Positions 57,262-64,000 of a stretch of 64,000 nt of DNA are shown one piece after another. Origin of the DNA: an uncultured Pelagibacteraceae bacterium (GTDB taxonomy: Bacteria; Pseudomonadota; Alphaproteobacteria; Pelagibacterales; AG-422-B15); contig CACLWE010000008.1 of the NCBI GenBank assembly GCA_902610585.1, forward strand, positions 1-64,000. The letters run 5' to 3'. The translations under genes were made by a program, and so were the position numbers. Below the pieces are notes generated by a model, which had not been told where the DNA came from, did not search any database, and was given only the letters and a program-made list of their open reading frames with translations. Numbering within the stretch: position 1 is the first letter of the stretch; every line of letters starts with the position of its first letter.

Positions 57262-57302
57262 ATTGAAGATTTATCTGTTTTTAGATACATTCTCACTCGT
57301 TT

Positions 57303-57379
<77 letters not shown>

Positions 57380-57391
57380 ATGAGGTTTTGA

Positions 57392-58429
57392 ATGAGCGTG
57401 CCAATCGAAAATTCTTACACAATGCCAGCTGAATGGTTTCCTCACGAGTGTTGCTGGATGCAATGGCCAACAGAGACATTTCCAACAGATGTAACATCAT
57501 CTTGGTCACATTTTGATTATCAAAAAGGTAGAGATGCATGGGCGAAAGTTGCAAATGCCATCTCAAAATTTGAAAAAACTAAAATGATAGTTCATCCAAA
57601 GGACTCTGCTAGTGCAAAAAGTCTATTGAGCGAAAAAATAGATATTATCGAGTTTCCTATCAATGACGCATGGTCAAGGGATTCAGGTGCTATATTTCTT
57701 TTAGATCATAATCATGGATTAGCAGGAGTAGATTCAGATTTTAATTGTTGGGGTTACAAAGAAAATTATGAGCTTGACGATAAAGTAGCCAAAATGATGA
57801 TAGAAAAATCTGGAGCTCAATATTTTAAAAACAATATGGTGCTTGAAGGTGGTTCAATTGATGTAGATGGTAATGGAACACTATTGACAACAGAACAGTG
57901 CTTACTACATGATAATCGGAATCCTAATCTTTCTAAATCAGAAATTGAAGCAAACCTTAAAAACTTTTTTGGTGTTAAAAATGTTATTTGGCTAAAATAC
58001 GGAACAGACGAAGGCACTAATGGTCATGTGGATAATGTTGCATGTTTTATCTCTCCTGGAAGAGTTATGGCTATGACATGTCAAGACAAACAAGATCCAT
58101 ATTATGACTTACTAAATGAAAATCTAGAAATTTTAAAAACTTCAAAAGATGCAAATGGAAATGACTTAGATGTAATTGAACTAGAGATGTCTTATAAAAG
58201 AATAATTCCAAATGATGATGAGCCATGCTCATATATTAACTTCTATATTGCAAATTCAGCTGTAATTCTTCCAATTTTCGGAGATGAAAAGGCAGATCAA
58301 AATGCTTTAGAAATAGTTAAAAGTTCATTTCCTGATCGAAAAGTAGTTACTCTTGATGGGTCTCATATACTTTTGGGAGGAGGTGGTGTACACTGCATCA
58401 CGCAACAACAGCCTAGGAGTAAAATGTGA
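57392..58429 (+). CDS. aguA: Agmatine deiminase
   Basis: Hydrolyses agmatine to N-carbamoylputrescine and ammonia. The 345-residue protein has the family start [16 protein letters not shown] near 11-26, [12 protein letters not shown] near 91, [12 protein letters not shown] near 209, and the catalytic cysteine C335 in [14 protein letters not shown]. It is followed by aguB, overlapping by four bases (GTGA), so the two-step route to putrescine is complete. tRNA-Pro ends 12 bases upstream. Confidence 0.95.
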   Translation: MSVPIENSYTMPAEWFPHECCWMQWPTETFPTDVTSSWSHFDYQKGRDAWAKVANAISKFEKTKMIVHPKDSASAKSLLSEKIDIIEFPINDAWSRDSGAIFLLDHNHGLAGVDSDFNCWGYKENYELDDKVAKMMIEKSGAQYFKNNMVLEGGSIDVDGNGTLLTTEQCLLHDNRNPNLSKSEIEANLKNFFGVKNVIWLKYGTDEGTNGHVDNVACFISPGRVMAMTCQDKQDPYYDLLNENLEILKTSKDANGNDLDVIELEMSYKRIIPNDDEPCSYINFYIANSAVILPIFGDEKADQNALEIVKSSFPDRKVVTLDGSHILLGGGGVHCITQQQPRSKM

Positions 58430-59295
58430 GAGAAGTAACCGTGGCAGCAACGCAAATGGCTTGCTCTAATGAAACTGATAAGAATGTGAGTAATGCTGAG
58501 AAGCTTGTCAGACAGGCCGCTTCCGAAGGCGCTCAAATAATTTTAATTCAAGAGTTATTTGAATCTCAATATTTTTGCATGGACCAAAAAGAAGAACTGT
58601 TTGAATTATCAAAGCCTTTTGAGAACCATCCAACAATAAAAAAATTTTCAGAATTAGCTAAAGAGCTAAAAGTTGTTTTACCAGTGAGTTTTTTTGAAAA
58701 AGCAAATAGGGCTCATTATAATTCAGTTGCGATTGTAGATGCAGATGGAAGCATATTAGGAAAATACAGAAAGTCACACATTCCTGATGGACCAGGCTAC
58801 CAAGAAAAGTTTTATTTTAATCCTGGAGACACAGGTTTCAAGGTTTGGAATACTAAATACGCTAAGATTGGAGTTGGCATATGTTGGGATCAGTGGTTTC
58901 CAGAAGCTGCAAGATCCATGGTTCTAAGTGGTGCTGAGTTATTGCTATATCCAACCGCTATTGGAGGAGAACCAGAAGATGATGGATTTGATAGCTCTGA
59001 TATGTGGCAAAGAGCAATGATAGGTCACAGTGCATCAAATCAAATACCAGTCATTGCTTCAAATAGAATTGGTACTGAAAAAGGAATTGATATTGAAAAC
59101 TATTTTTATGGTCGTTCCTTCGTCACCAATCATGTGGGTGATAAGATTGCAGAAGGAAGTAGAGATAAAGAAGAAGTGCTAATAGGAAAGATTAATTTGT
59201 CTGAAGCTGAAACTTTACGAAATGTTTGGGGGGTTTTTAGAGATCGAAGACCTGAACTTTATAAAGGCCTTCTTAATCTCGATGGATCAGAATAG
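58426..59295 (+). CDS. aguB: N-carbamoylputrescine amidase
   Basis: A nitrilase-family enzyme that hydrolyses N-carbamoylputrescine to putrescine, CO2 and ammonia. The catalytic triad is visible: E43 in LIQELFES, K116 in KYRKSHIP and C153 in VGICWDQWFPE. 289 residues, normal length. The start is GTG at 58426, in the aguA stop codon. Putrescine made here could feed the PuuB/PuuC-like enzymes found elsewhere in the window. Confidence 0.95.
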   Translation: MREVTVAATQMACSNETDKNVSNAEKLVRQAASEGAQIILIQELFESQYFCMDQKEELFELSKPFENHPTIKKFSELAKELKVVLPVSFFEKANRAHYNSVAIVDADGSILGKYRKSHIPDGPGYQEKFYFNPGDTGFKVWNTKYAKIGVGICWDQWFPEAARSMVLSGAELLLYPTAIGGEPEDDGFDSSDMWQRAMIGHSASNQIPVIASNRIGTEKGIDIENYFYGRSFVTNHVGDKIAEGSRDKEEVLIGKINLSEAETLRNVWGVFRDRRPELYKGLLNLDGSE

Positions 59296-59300
59296 GGAAT

Positions 59301-59579
59301 ATGAAAGCTAAAATATATAAACCCTCTAAAACTGCTATGCAGTCAGGAAGAGCAAAATATAAAAAATGGATTTTAAAATTTACTGATCAAAAAAATCAAC
59401 TTAAAGATACTATGATGGGTTGGAATGGTGGCAGTAGTACTGTTTCTCAAATTGAATTAAAATTTTCATCTAAACAAGAAGCGATCAATTATGCAAAAAA
59501 AAATAATATTGATTATGAAATCCTTGAAACCTCTGAGAGGAAAGTTATAACTAAATCTTATGCAGATAACTTTAAATAA
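59301..59579 (+). CDS. NDUFS4-like accessory subunit of NADH dehydrogenase (complex I)
   Basis: A 92-residue protein of the ETC complex I family shared by Alphaproteobacteria and mitochondria. Family pattern: KAKIYKPSKTAMQSGRAK near 2-19, WILKF near 23, MGWNGGSST near 39, and LKFSSKQEAINYAKKN near 53-68. It is outside the main nuo operon, as is usual. Its stop codon is directly followed by tRNA-Arg with no gap. Confidence 0.88.
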   Translation: MKAKIYKPSKTAMQSGRAKYKKWILKFTDQKNQLKDTMMGWNGGSSTVSQIELKFSSKQEAINYAKKNNIDYEILETSERKVITKSYADNFK

Positions 59580-59656
59580 GCGCCCGTAGCTCAGCTGGAT
59601 AGAGCAACAGCCTTCTAAGCTGTGGGTCAGAGGTTCGAATCCTCTCGGGCGCGCCA
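59580..59656 (+). tRNA. tRNA-Arg(TCT)
   Basis: A 77-base cloverleaf: acceptor GCGCCCG with CGGGCGC, anticodon loop CTTCTAA giving TCT, T arm AGGTTCGAATCCT, and encoded CCA at 59654-59656. It begins on the base after the NDUFS4-like stop codon and ends seven bases before the next ATG. Confidence 0.96.
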
Positions 59657-59663
59657 AAAAATA

Positions 59664-60323
59664 ATGAGTAAATTATCTATCATAACCATACTAACAGTTT
59701 TTCTAAGTTCTACAGTCTTGCTTAAAGCCGAAAATGTTTATGACCTTTTTGCCACTGGAAAAAAAGAAGAAGCAATTAATGTTTTAAAAAATATTATAAA
59801 AACAGACTCAAATTTAGATGCTAAATATATTTTAGGACTTTTATATAACGATGCTTCTTCTATAAACTTGTGTAAGATTGATGACTTTTGTATAGATGAG
59901 AATGAGTCAAACTACAAAAAGGCTTTTGAGATTTTTATAGATCTTTACGAAAATGATGATGACCCAAGAGCAGCATATGCCATTGGAGAATATTATGATA
60001 ATCACTGGGTATTTTGGCCAAATTATAAAAAAGCATTTGAGTATTATTTATTTGCAGCAGAAAGAGGTGTGCCGGAAGCTCAATATAATGTTGCAAATAT
60101 GTATGAGTTTGGAGACGGAGTAAAAAAAGACCTTGTTCAATCTGTTAGATGGTATTTGCAATGTAATAAGTCTTCATTATGTGGCGCAGGAAAAGAAGGA
60201 ATTGATGATCTAATTGCGGAGTTAAGTCCTGATGAATTTGACTTTGCACTCTCACTTGTAGAAGATAATATTAATGAAGTAGATATAAGAATAACAGCAG
60301 CACGATCAATTGTGGTTAAATAA
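59664..60323 (+). CDS. Sel1-repeat protein, exported
   Basis: A 219-residue protein with a signal peptide (about 1-23, ending LKA) and TPR-like Sel1 repeats: DPRAAYAIGEYYDNH near 98, YKKAFEYYLFAAERGVPEAQ near 119-138, and YNVANMYEFGDGV near 139 followed by LVQSVRWYLQC. It is likely a periplasmic scaffold; no enzymatic domain is seen. I start at the ATG at 59664, because the open frame upstream runs through tRNA-Arg. Confidence 0.78.
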   Translation: MSKLSIITILTVFLSSTVLLKAENVYDLFATGKKEEAINVLKNIIKTDSNLDAKYILGLLYNDASSINLCKIDDFCIDENESNYKKAFEIFIDLYENDDDPRAAYAIGEYYDNHWVFWPNYKKAFEYYLFAAERGVPEAQYNVANMYEFGDGVKKDLVQSVRWYLQCNKSSLCGAGKEGIDDLIAELSPDEFDFALSLVEDNINEVDIRITAARSIVVK

Positions 60324-60331
60324 ATTTAAGG

Positions 60332-60345
60332 TACTACATGTAGTA
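60332..60345. promoter_or_regulatory. 14-base palindrome upstream of aapJ
   Basis: TACTACATGTAGTA is a perfect self-complementary sequence, 109 bases before the aapJ ATG in an otherwise AT-rich 131-base gap. It could be an operator for a dimeric regulator. It is not a good hairpin terminator because it has no loop and no T-run. I see no convincing -35/-10 pair in the gap, only TATATT near 60405. Confidence 0.3.
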
Positions 60346-60454
60346 GTGTCAATTCGCCTTTCCTGTTTCAATTTTTTTGTTTCTCATCGAATTAAATCTG
60401 TGATTATATTTTGCATAATTTAATTAATTAAATCAAAAAAAGGATTAATCATTT

Positions 60455-61480
60455 ATGAATACAATGAGAATTACTTTCCTTGGATTAGTTTGTTCAGTGT
60501 TGATGGTACCAGCTGCATTTGCCGGAACTTTAGATACTGTTAAATCACAAGGATTTTTCAACTGTGGTGTAAGCCAGGGAGTTCCTGGTTTTTCAAACCC
60601 AGATGAAAATGGAAACTGGAGTGGTATAGATGTAGACGTATGTCGTGCTGTTTCTGCTGCCATTTTTGGTGACCCAGATAAAGTGAAATATGTACCTCTT
60701 ACTGCAAAAGAGAGATTTACAGCACTTCAAGCTGGTGAAATTGATGTTTTATCTAGAAACACTACTTGGACATTGTCACGTGACGCACAAATTGGTTTAG
60801 AATTTGCTGGGGTTAACTTCTACGATGGTCAAGGTTTCATGGTCAGAACAGACTCAGGCATTACAAGTGCAATGGAACTAGATGGTGCGAGTGTTTGTAC
60901 TAACCTAGGTACAACAACCGAATTAAATATGGCTGACTTTTTTAGAGCAAATGGCATGGCTTACGAGCCAGTTGTTTTTGAAAAAGCTGACGAAGTTGTA
61001 AACGCATATGACGAAGGTCGTTGCGATACTTATACGACTGATAAATCAGGTCTTGCAGCTCAAAGAACAAAACTAGCTGACCCTGATGCTCACGTTGTTC
61101 TTCCTGAAACTATCTCTAAAGAACCTTTAGGTCCGGTTGTTAGAGAAGGTGATGGAGACTGGGCTGATGTTGTAAGATGGTCATTGAATGCTATGATTGA
61201 AGCTGAGGAGTTCGGTTTGACTCAATCAAATGCTAAGACAGAGTGTGCCTTAACTTCAAACCCTGTAGTTGCAAGACTATGTGGTAAAGAAGGTGGAACT
61301 GGCGCAGGCTTAAACCTAGGTGAGAGCTGGTCATATGACATCGTTACTATGGTAGGAAACTACGGTGATGTTTACGAAAAACACGTTGGAGAAAATACTC
61401 CTGTAGGCCTTGCAAGAGCAGGATCACCTAATGCATCTTATAAAGATGGTGGAGTGCTTTACGCTCCTCCTGCTAGATAA
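60455..61480 (+). CDS. aapJ: General L-amino acid ABC transporter substrate-binding protein AapJ
   Basis: Periplasmic binding protein of the polar/general amino acid importer. The 341-residue protein has a signal peptide (about 1-23, ending AAFA), then LDTVKSQGFFNCGVSQGVPG near 25-44, the ligand-binding DVDVCRAVSAAIFGD near 61-75, RFTALQAGEIDVLSRNTTWT near 87-106, and GTTTELNMADFF near 152. Its codons are richer in G and C than those of its neighbours, as expected for a highly expressed gene. A strong terminator follows. Confidence 0.95.
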   Translation: MNTMRITFLGLVCSVLMVPAAFAGTLDTVKSQGFFNCGVSQGVPGFSNPDENGNWSGIDVDVCRAVSAAIFGDPDKVKYVPLTAKERFTALQAGEIDVLSRNTTWTLSRDAQIGLEFAGVNFYDGQGFMVRTDSGITSAMELDGASVCTNLGTTTELNMADFFRANGMAYEPVVFEKADEVVNAYDEGRCDTYTTDKSGLAAQRTKLADPDAHVVLPETISKEPLGPVVREGDGDWADVVRWSLNAMIEAEEFGLTQSNAKTECALTSNPVVARLCGKEGGTGAGLNLGESWSYDIVTMVGNYGDVYEKHVGENTPVGLARAGSPNASYKDGGVLYAPPAR

Positions 61481-61513
61481 TAGTAAATAGTAATTTCTAG
61501 CAAAGATCACTTT

Positions 61514-61541
61514 AAAGGGGGCCACTTGGCCCCCTTTTTTT
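61514..61541 (+). terminator. Rho-independent terminator between aapJ and aapQ
   Basis: A strong hairpin, AAAGGGGGCC, loop ACTT, GGCCCCCTTT, running into TTTTTTT. It lies 33 bases after the aapJ stop and 41 before the aapQ start. This is the strongest terminator in the window. Partial read-through would give more binding protein than membrane subunits. Confidence 0.93.
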
Positions 61542-61582
61542 ATGTGTAAATAATTCAAATCAATATATAGTTTTTAGCGGCT

Positions 61583-62761
61583 ATGGAGACGGAGAGATCA
61601 AAATTAGGAAGCTTTCTATTTAATAGAAGTGTTCAAGGAGTCTTCTATCAGCTTATCACATTAGGGTTAGTAGCTCTTGGTATTTACTACATTGTTACTA
61701 ACACAGCTCGCAATATGTTGGAACGGGGCTTAGCAAGCGGTTTTCACTTTCTAGGAGTTGAGTCTCAATTTGATATAGGAATGACTCTTATAGAATATTC
61801 TCCTACATCTACTTATTTTGACTCTTTCATTGTTGGTTTATTGAATACGTTGCTTGTTGCAGGAATAGGAATTCTTTTTGCAACAATAATCGGATTTACA
61901 GTAGGTATCATGCGGTTATCATCTAATTGGTTGATTGCAAAGATCGCAGAGGCTTACGTTGAGATTTTAAGAAATATCCCATTACTTCTTCAAATATTTT
62001 TTTGGTACTTTGCTGTTTTAAGAGCACTTCCAAAACCCAAGCAAAGTTTAGAGATTTACGATTCATTTTTTCTAAATAACAGAGGTTTGTTTATACCTGA
62101 CACTGTATTTGGTGAGGGATCTTCAATAATATTTTACTTGCTTTGGCTAACAATAATAATTTCAATTGGAATATTCATTTGGGCAAAACGTAGACAAAAT
62201 AGAACTGGAGAGAGATTCCCTGCTTTCTATGTATCAACTGCATTAATTTTAGGCACATTCTTTATTAGTTTAGCTGCTACTGGTTTTCCAGTTTCTTTTG
62301 AATACCCGGAATTAAAAGGTTTTAATTTTAAAGGTGGCATAAAGTTAATACCTGAATTAGTTGCTCTAACTTTTGCGTTAGCCATGTACACAGCTTCATT
62401 TATTGCAGAGGTGGTCCGAGGTGGCATCATGGCGGTGTCGAAAGGTCAAACAGAAGCTGCAAAATCTGTTGGTCTAAAACAAAATCTAATACTTCGTCTA
62501 ATTATAATTCCTCAGGCTTTACGAGTTATTGTACCGCCATTAACTAATCAATATTTAAACTTAACTAAAAACTCTTCCTTGGCAGCTGCTATTGCATATC
62601 CTGATCTCGTTTTGGTATTTGCTGGAACGGCATTAATGCAAACTGGTCAAGCGATTGAAATTATTGGAATGGTGATGGGTGTATATCTATTTTTAAGCCT
62701 TTTCACATCTTTAATTATGAATCTATTTAACAGATTTATGAAAGTTGATGGTGAAAGATAA
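61583..62761 (+). CDS. aapQ: General L-amino acid ABC transporter permease AapQ
   Basis: One of the two membrane subunits of the Aap importer. The 392-residue protein has about eight hydrophobic segments and the EAA loop EVVRGGIMAVSKGQTEAAKS near 275-294, where the ATPase AapP docks; EILRNIPLLLQIFFWYFAVL near 127-146 is typical of the amino-acid permease family. It starts after the terminator and ends directly before aapM. Confidence 0.94.
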   Translation: METERSKLGSFLFNRSVQGVFYQLITLGLVALGIYYIVTNTARNMLERGLASGFHFLGVESQFDIGMTLIEYSPTSTYFDSFIVGLLNTLLVAGIGILFATIIGFTVGIMRLSSNWLIAKIAEAYVEILRNIPLLLQIFFWYFAVLRALPKPKQSLEIYDSFFLNNRGLFIPDTVFGEGSSIIFYLLWLTIIISIGIFIWAKRRQNRTGERFPAFYVSTALILGTFFISLAATGFPVSFEYPELKGFNFKGGIKLIPELVALTFALAMYTASFIAEVVRGGIMAVSKGQTEAAKSVGLKQNLILRLIIIPQALRVIVPPLTNQYLNLTKNSSLAAAIAYPDLVLVFAGTALMQTGQAIEIIGMVMGVYLFLSLFTSLIMNLFNRFMKVDGER

Positions 62762-63844
62762 ATGAGCACTACCAACAAAGAGATCGGACCTCCAGTTATC
62801 GAGTTAGGAGCAATGGGATGGCTAAGAAAAAACCTTTTTTCTAATTGGTATAATTCTTCACTTACAATTTTCGGCTTATACCTACTTTACATTCTAATTC
62901 CTCCTTTAGTGAACTGGATATTTTTAGATGCAAATTTTGTTGGCTCGACTCGGGATGATTGCACAAGCGAAGGAGCATGCTGGATATTTATTCAACAAAA
63001 TATCAAGCTTATATTTTATGGACTATACCCAACTGAAGAATTATGGAGAATAAATTTTGTCTATCTTATTCTATTTATATCAGGTGTATATCTTCTTATT
63101 CCTAATCTGAAGCATAAAGGGTGGGTAGGTGCTTTTCTGCTTATAATTTTTCCAATCATCTGCGTGATTATGTTATCAGGTGGTCTTGGTCTTGAAGCGG
63201 TCGAAACTCGTTTATGGGGCGGATTATTTTTAACACTAGTTATCGCAGGAGTTGGAATTGTATTATCTCTACCAATTGGAGTGATGCTAGCTCTAGGTAG
63301 AAGGTCTAAACTGCCGGTAGTTTCAATTTTATGTACAATATTTATTGAAATTTGGAGAGGTGTTCCGCTTATAACAGTCTTATTTATGGCCTCAAATATG
63401 TTTCCATTATTTATGCCTGAGGGAGTCAACTTTGACAAATTAATTCGAGCATTGATTGGAGTTATGTTCTTTTCAGCTGCATATTTAGCAGAAGTTGTCC
63501 GAGGCGGTTTGCAGGCAATGCCAAAGGGCCAGTACGAAGCATCTCAAGCAGTTGGTTTAACGTATTGGAGAATGATGGCATTAGTAATTTTACCTCAGTC
63601 ACTTAAAATGGTCATACCAGCAATAATAGGAAGCTTTATAGCAATATTTAAAGACACAACTCTTGTTTTAGTTATAGGTTTATTTGATTTTCTTGGTATT
63701 ATCCAATTTGTTGGAACAAATCCAGATTGGCTAGGGTTTTCTCATGAGGGATATGTTTTTGCTGCTGCAGTATTTTGGGTTTTTTGTTATGCTATGAGTT
63801 GGTATAGTCAACGTCTTGAAAAAAAATTAGATACAGGAAGATAA
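62762..63844 (+). CDS. aapM: General L-amino acid ABC transporter permease AapM
   Basis: The second membrane subunit of the Aap importer. The 360-residue protein has about eight hydrophobic segments, [17 protein letters not shown] near 195-211, and the EAA loop [20 protein letters not shown] near 242-261. It starts on the base after the aapQ stop and is followed after two bases by aapP. Confidence 0.94.
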   Translation: MSTTNKEIGPPVIELGAMGWLRKNLFSNWYNSSLTIFGLYLLYILIPPLVNWIFLDANFVGSTRDDCTSEGACWIFIQQNIKLIFYGLYPTEELWRINFVYLILFISGVYLLIPNLKHKGWVGAFLLIIFPIICVIMLSGGLGLEAVETRLWGGLFLTLVIAGVGIVLSLPIGVMLALGRRSKLPVVSILCTIFIEIWRGVPLITVLFMASNMFPLFMPEGVNFDKLIRALIGVMFFSAAYLAEVVRGGLQAMPKGQYEASQAVGLTYWRMMALVILPQSLKMVIPAIIGSFIAIFKDTTLVLVIGLFDFLGIIQFVGTNPDWLGFSHEGYVFAAAVFWVFCYAMSWYSQRLEKKLDTGR

Positions 63845-63846
63845 GT

Positions 63847-64000
63847 ATGAGCTCTGAATTAATGATAGAAATGAAAAATGTTCACAAATGGTTCGGTGAA
63901 CTGCACGTACTAAATGATATTAATCTTGAAATTAACAAAGGAGAAAAGATTGTAATTTGTGGTCCATCCGGATCTGGCAAATCAACGCTTATCAGATGCA
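63847..64000 (+). CDS. aapP: General L-amino acid ABC transporter ATP-binding protein AapP, N-terminal part (cut by window edge)
   Basis: The first 51 codons of the ATPase, starting at ATG 63847, two bases after aapM. The visible part has [19 protein letters not shown] and the Walker A motif GPSGSGKST near 40-48, followed by LIRC. The rest lies beyond the window. Gene order makes the assignment secure. Confidence 0.93.
   Translation, partial: MSSELMIEMKNVHKWFGELHVLNDINLEINKGEKIVICGPSGSGKSTLIRC

Overview
The window is a gene-dense, AT-rich (roughly one-third GC by eye) stretch of a streamlined alphaproteobacterial chromosome, most likely from a free-living marine lineage of the SAR11 / HIMB59 (AEGEAN-169)-like type. 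The class assignment rests on gene orders and small genes typical of Alphaproteobacteria: slt-dapA-smpB, rsh-pyrE-pdxJ-acpS-lepB-rnc-era-recO-parC, glyA-nrdR-ribD-ribE-ribB-ribH-nusB, plsX-ihfA-merR, metY-rplM-rpsI-argC and hom-glpX-recJ, plus a DUF2842 protein, a ubiquinol-cytochrome c chaperone, an NDUFS4-like complex I subunit and an aapJQMP transporter. The exact clade cannot be fixed from sequence reading alone. I see no rRNA, prophage, insertion sequence or CRISPR array. No stretch longer than 300 bases lacks a gene.

Layout. 1-7.0 kb (minus strand): ruvX, pyrB, plsY, topA (split by an apparent frameshift), a PuuC-type aldehyde dehydrogenase, a HAD hydrolase and a truncated RidA-family gene. 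7.0-10.4 kb (plus): gatCAB and tRNA-Ser(GCT). 10.4-12.5 kb: a lytic transglycosylase on the minus strand. 12.6-25.6 kb (plus): dapA, smpB, folK, rsh, pyrE, pdxJ, acpS, lepB, rnc, era, recO, parC, then PuuB-type gamma-glutamylputrescine oxidase and a beta-hydroxyacid dehydrogenase. 25.6-27.4 kb (minus): hemB and a DUF1295 protein. 27.4-36.2 kb (plus): GDPD phosphodiesterase, rpiB, glyA, nrdR, riboflavin genes, nusB and the proton pyrophosphatase hppA. 36.2-39.7 kb: bamE divergent from the UQCC chaperone, then plsX, ihfA, merR and rpmG, converging on chorismate mutase and DUF2842. 39.7-48.6 kb: ctaA, metY with a structured leader, rplM, rpsI, argC, a small lipoprotein, hom, glpX, recJ and tRNA-Glu(TTC). 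48.7-50.0 kb: alternative oxidase, a four-helix membrane protein and a small unknown protein. 50.0-55.9 kb (minus): a TPP riboswitch heading thiB-thiP-nhaD-gpx-photolyase. 55.9-64 kb (plus): a thioesterase, an epoxide-hydrolase-like enzyme, tRNA-Pro(TGG), aguA, aguB, an NDUFS4-like gene, tRNA-Arg(TCT), a Sel1-repeat protein and aapJ, aapQ, aapM and the start of aapP.

How the genes fit together. Most of the window is housekeeping in long, overlapping operons. Three themes stand out. Polyamine use: agmatine to putrescine by AguA and AguB, then oxidation by PuuB and PuuC, with these genes scattered over three places. Respiration and ion economy: heme A synthase, a cytochrome bc1 chaperone, an NDUFS4-like subunit, an alternative oxidase, a K+-independent H+-pyrophosphatase and a NhaD antiporter. 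Scavenging: thiamine uptake under a TPP riboswitch and general amino-acid uptake by Aap.

Several genes usual at these loci are absent (fabH, pyrC, dprA, rpoZ, thiL, and the DUF177 gene), in line with genome streamlining. The best candidates for something undescribed are the metY leader RNA with competing hairpins, the five-gene run behind the TPP riboswitch that includes nhaD, gpx and a photolyase-like gene, and the photolyase-like protein that appears to have lost most iron-sulfur ligands.
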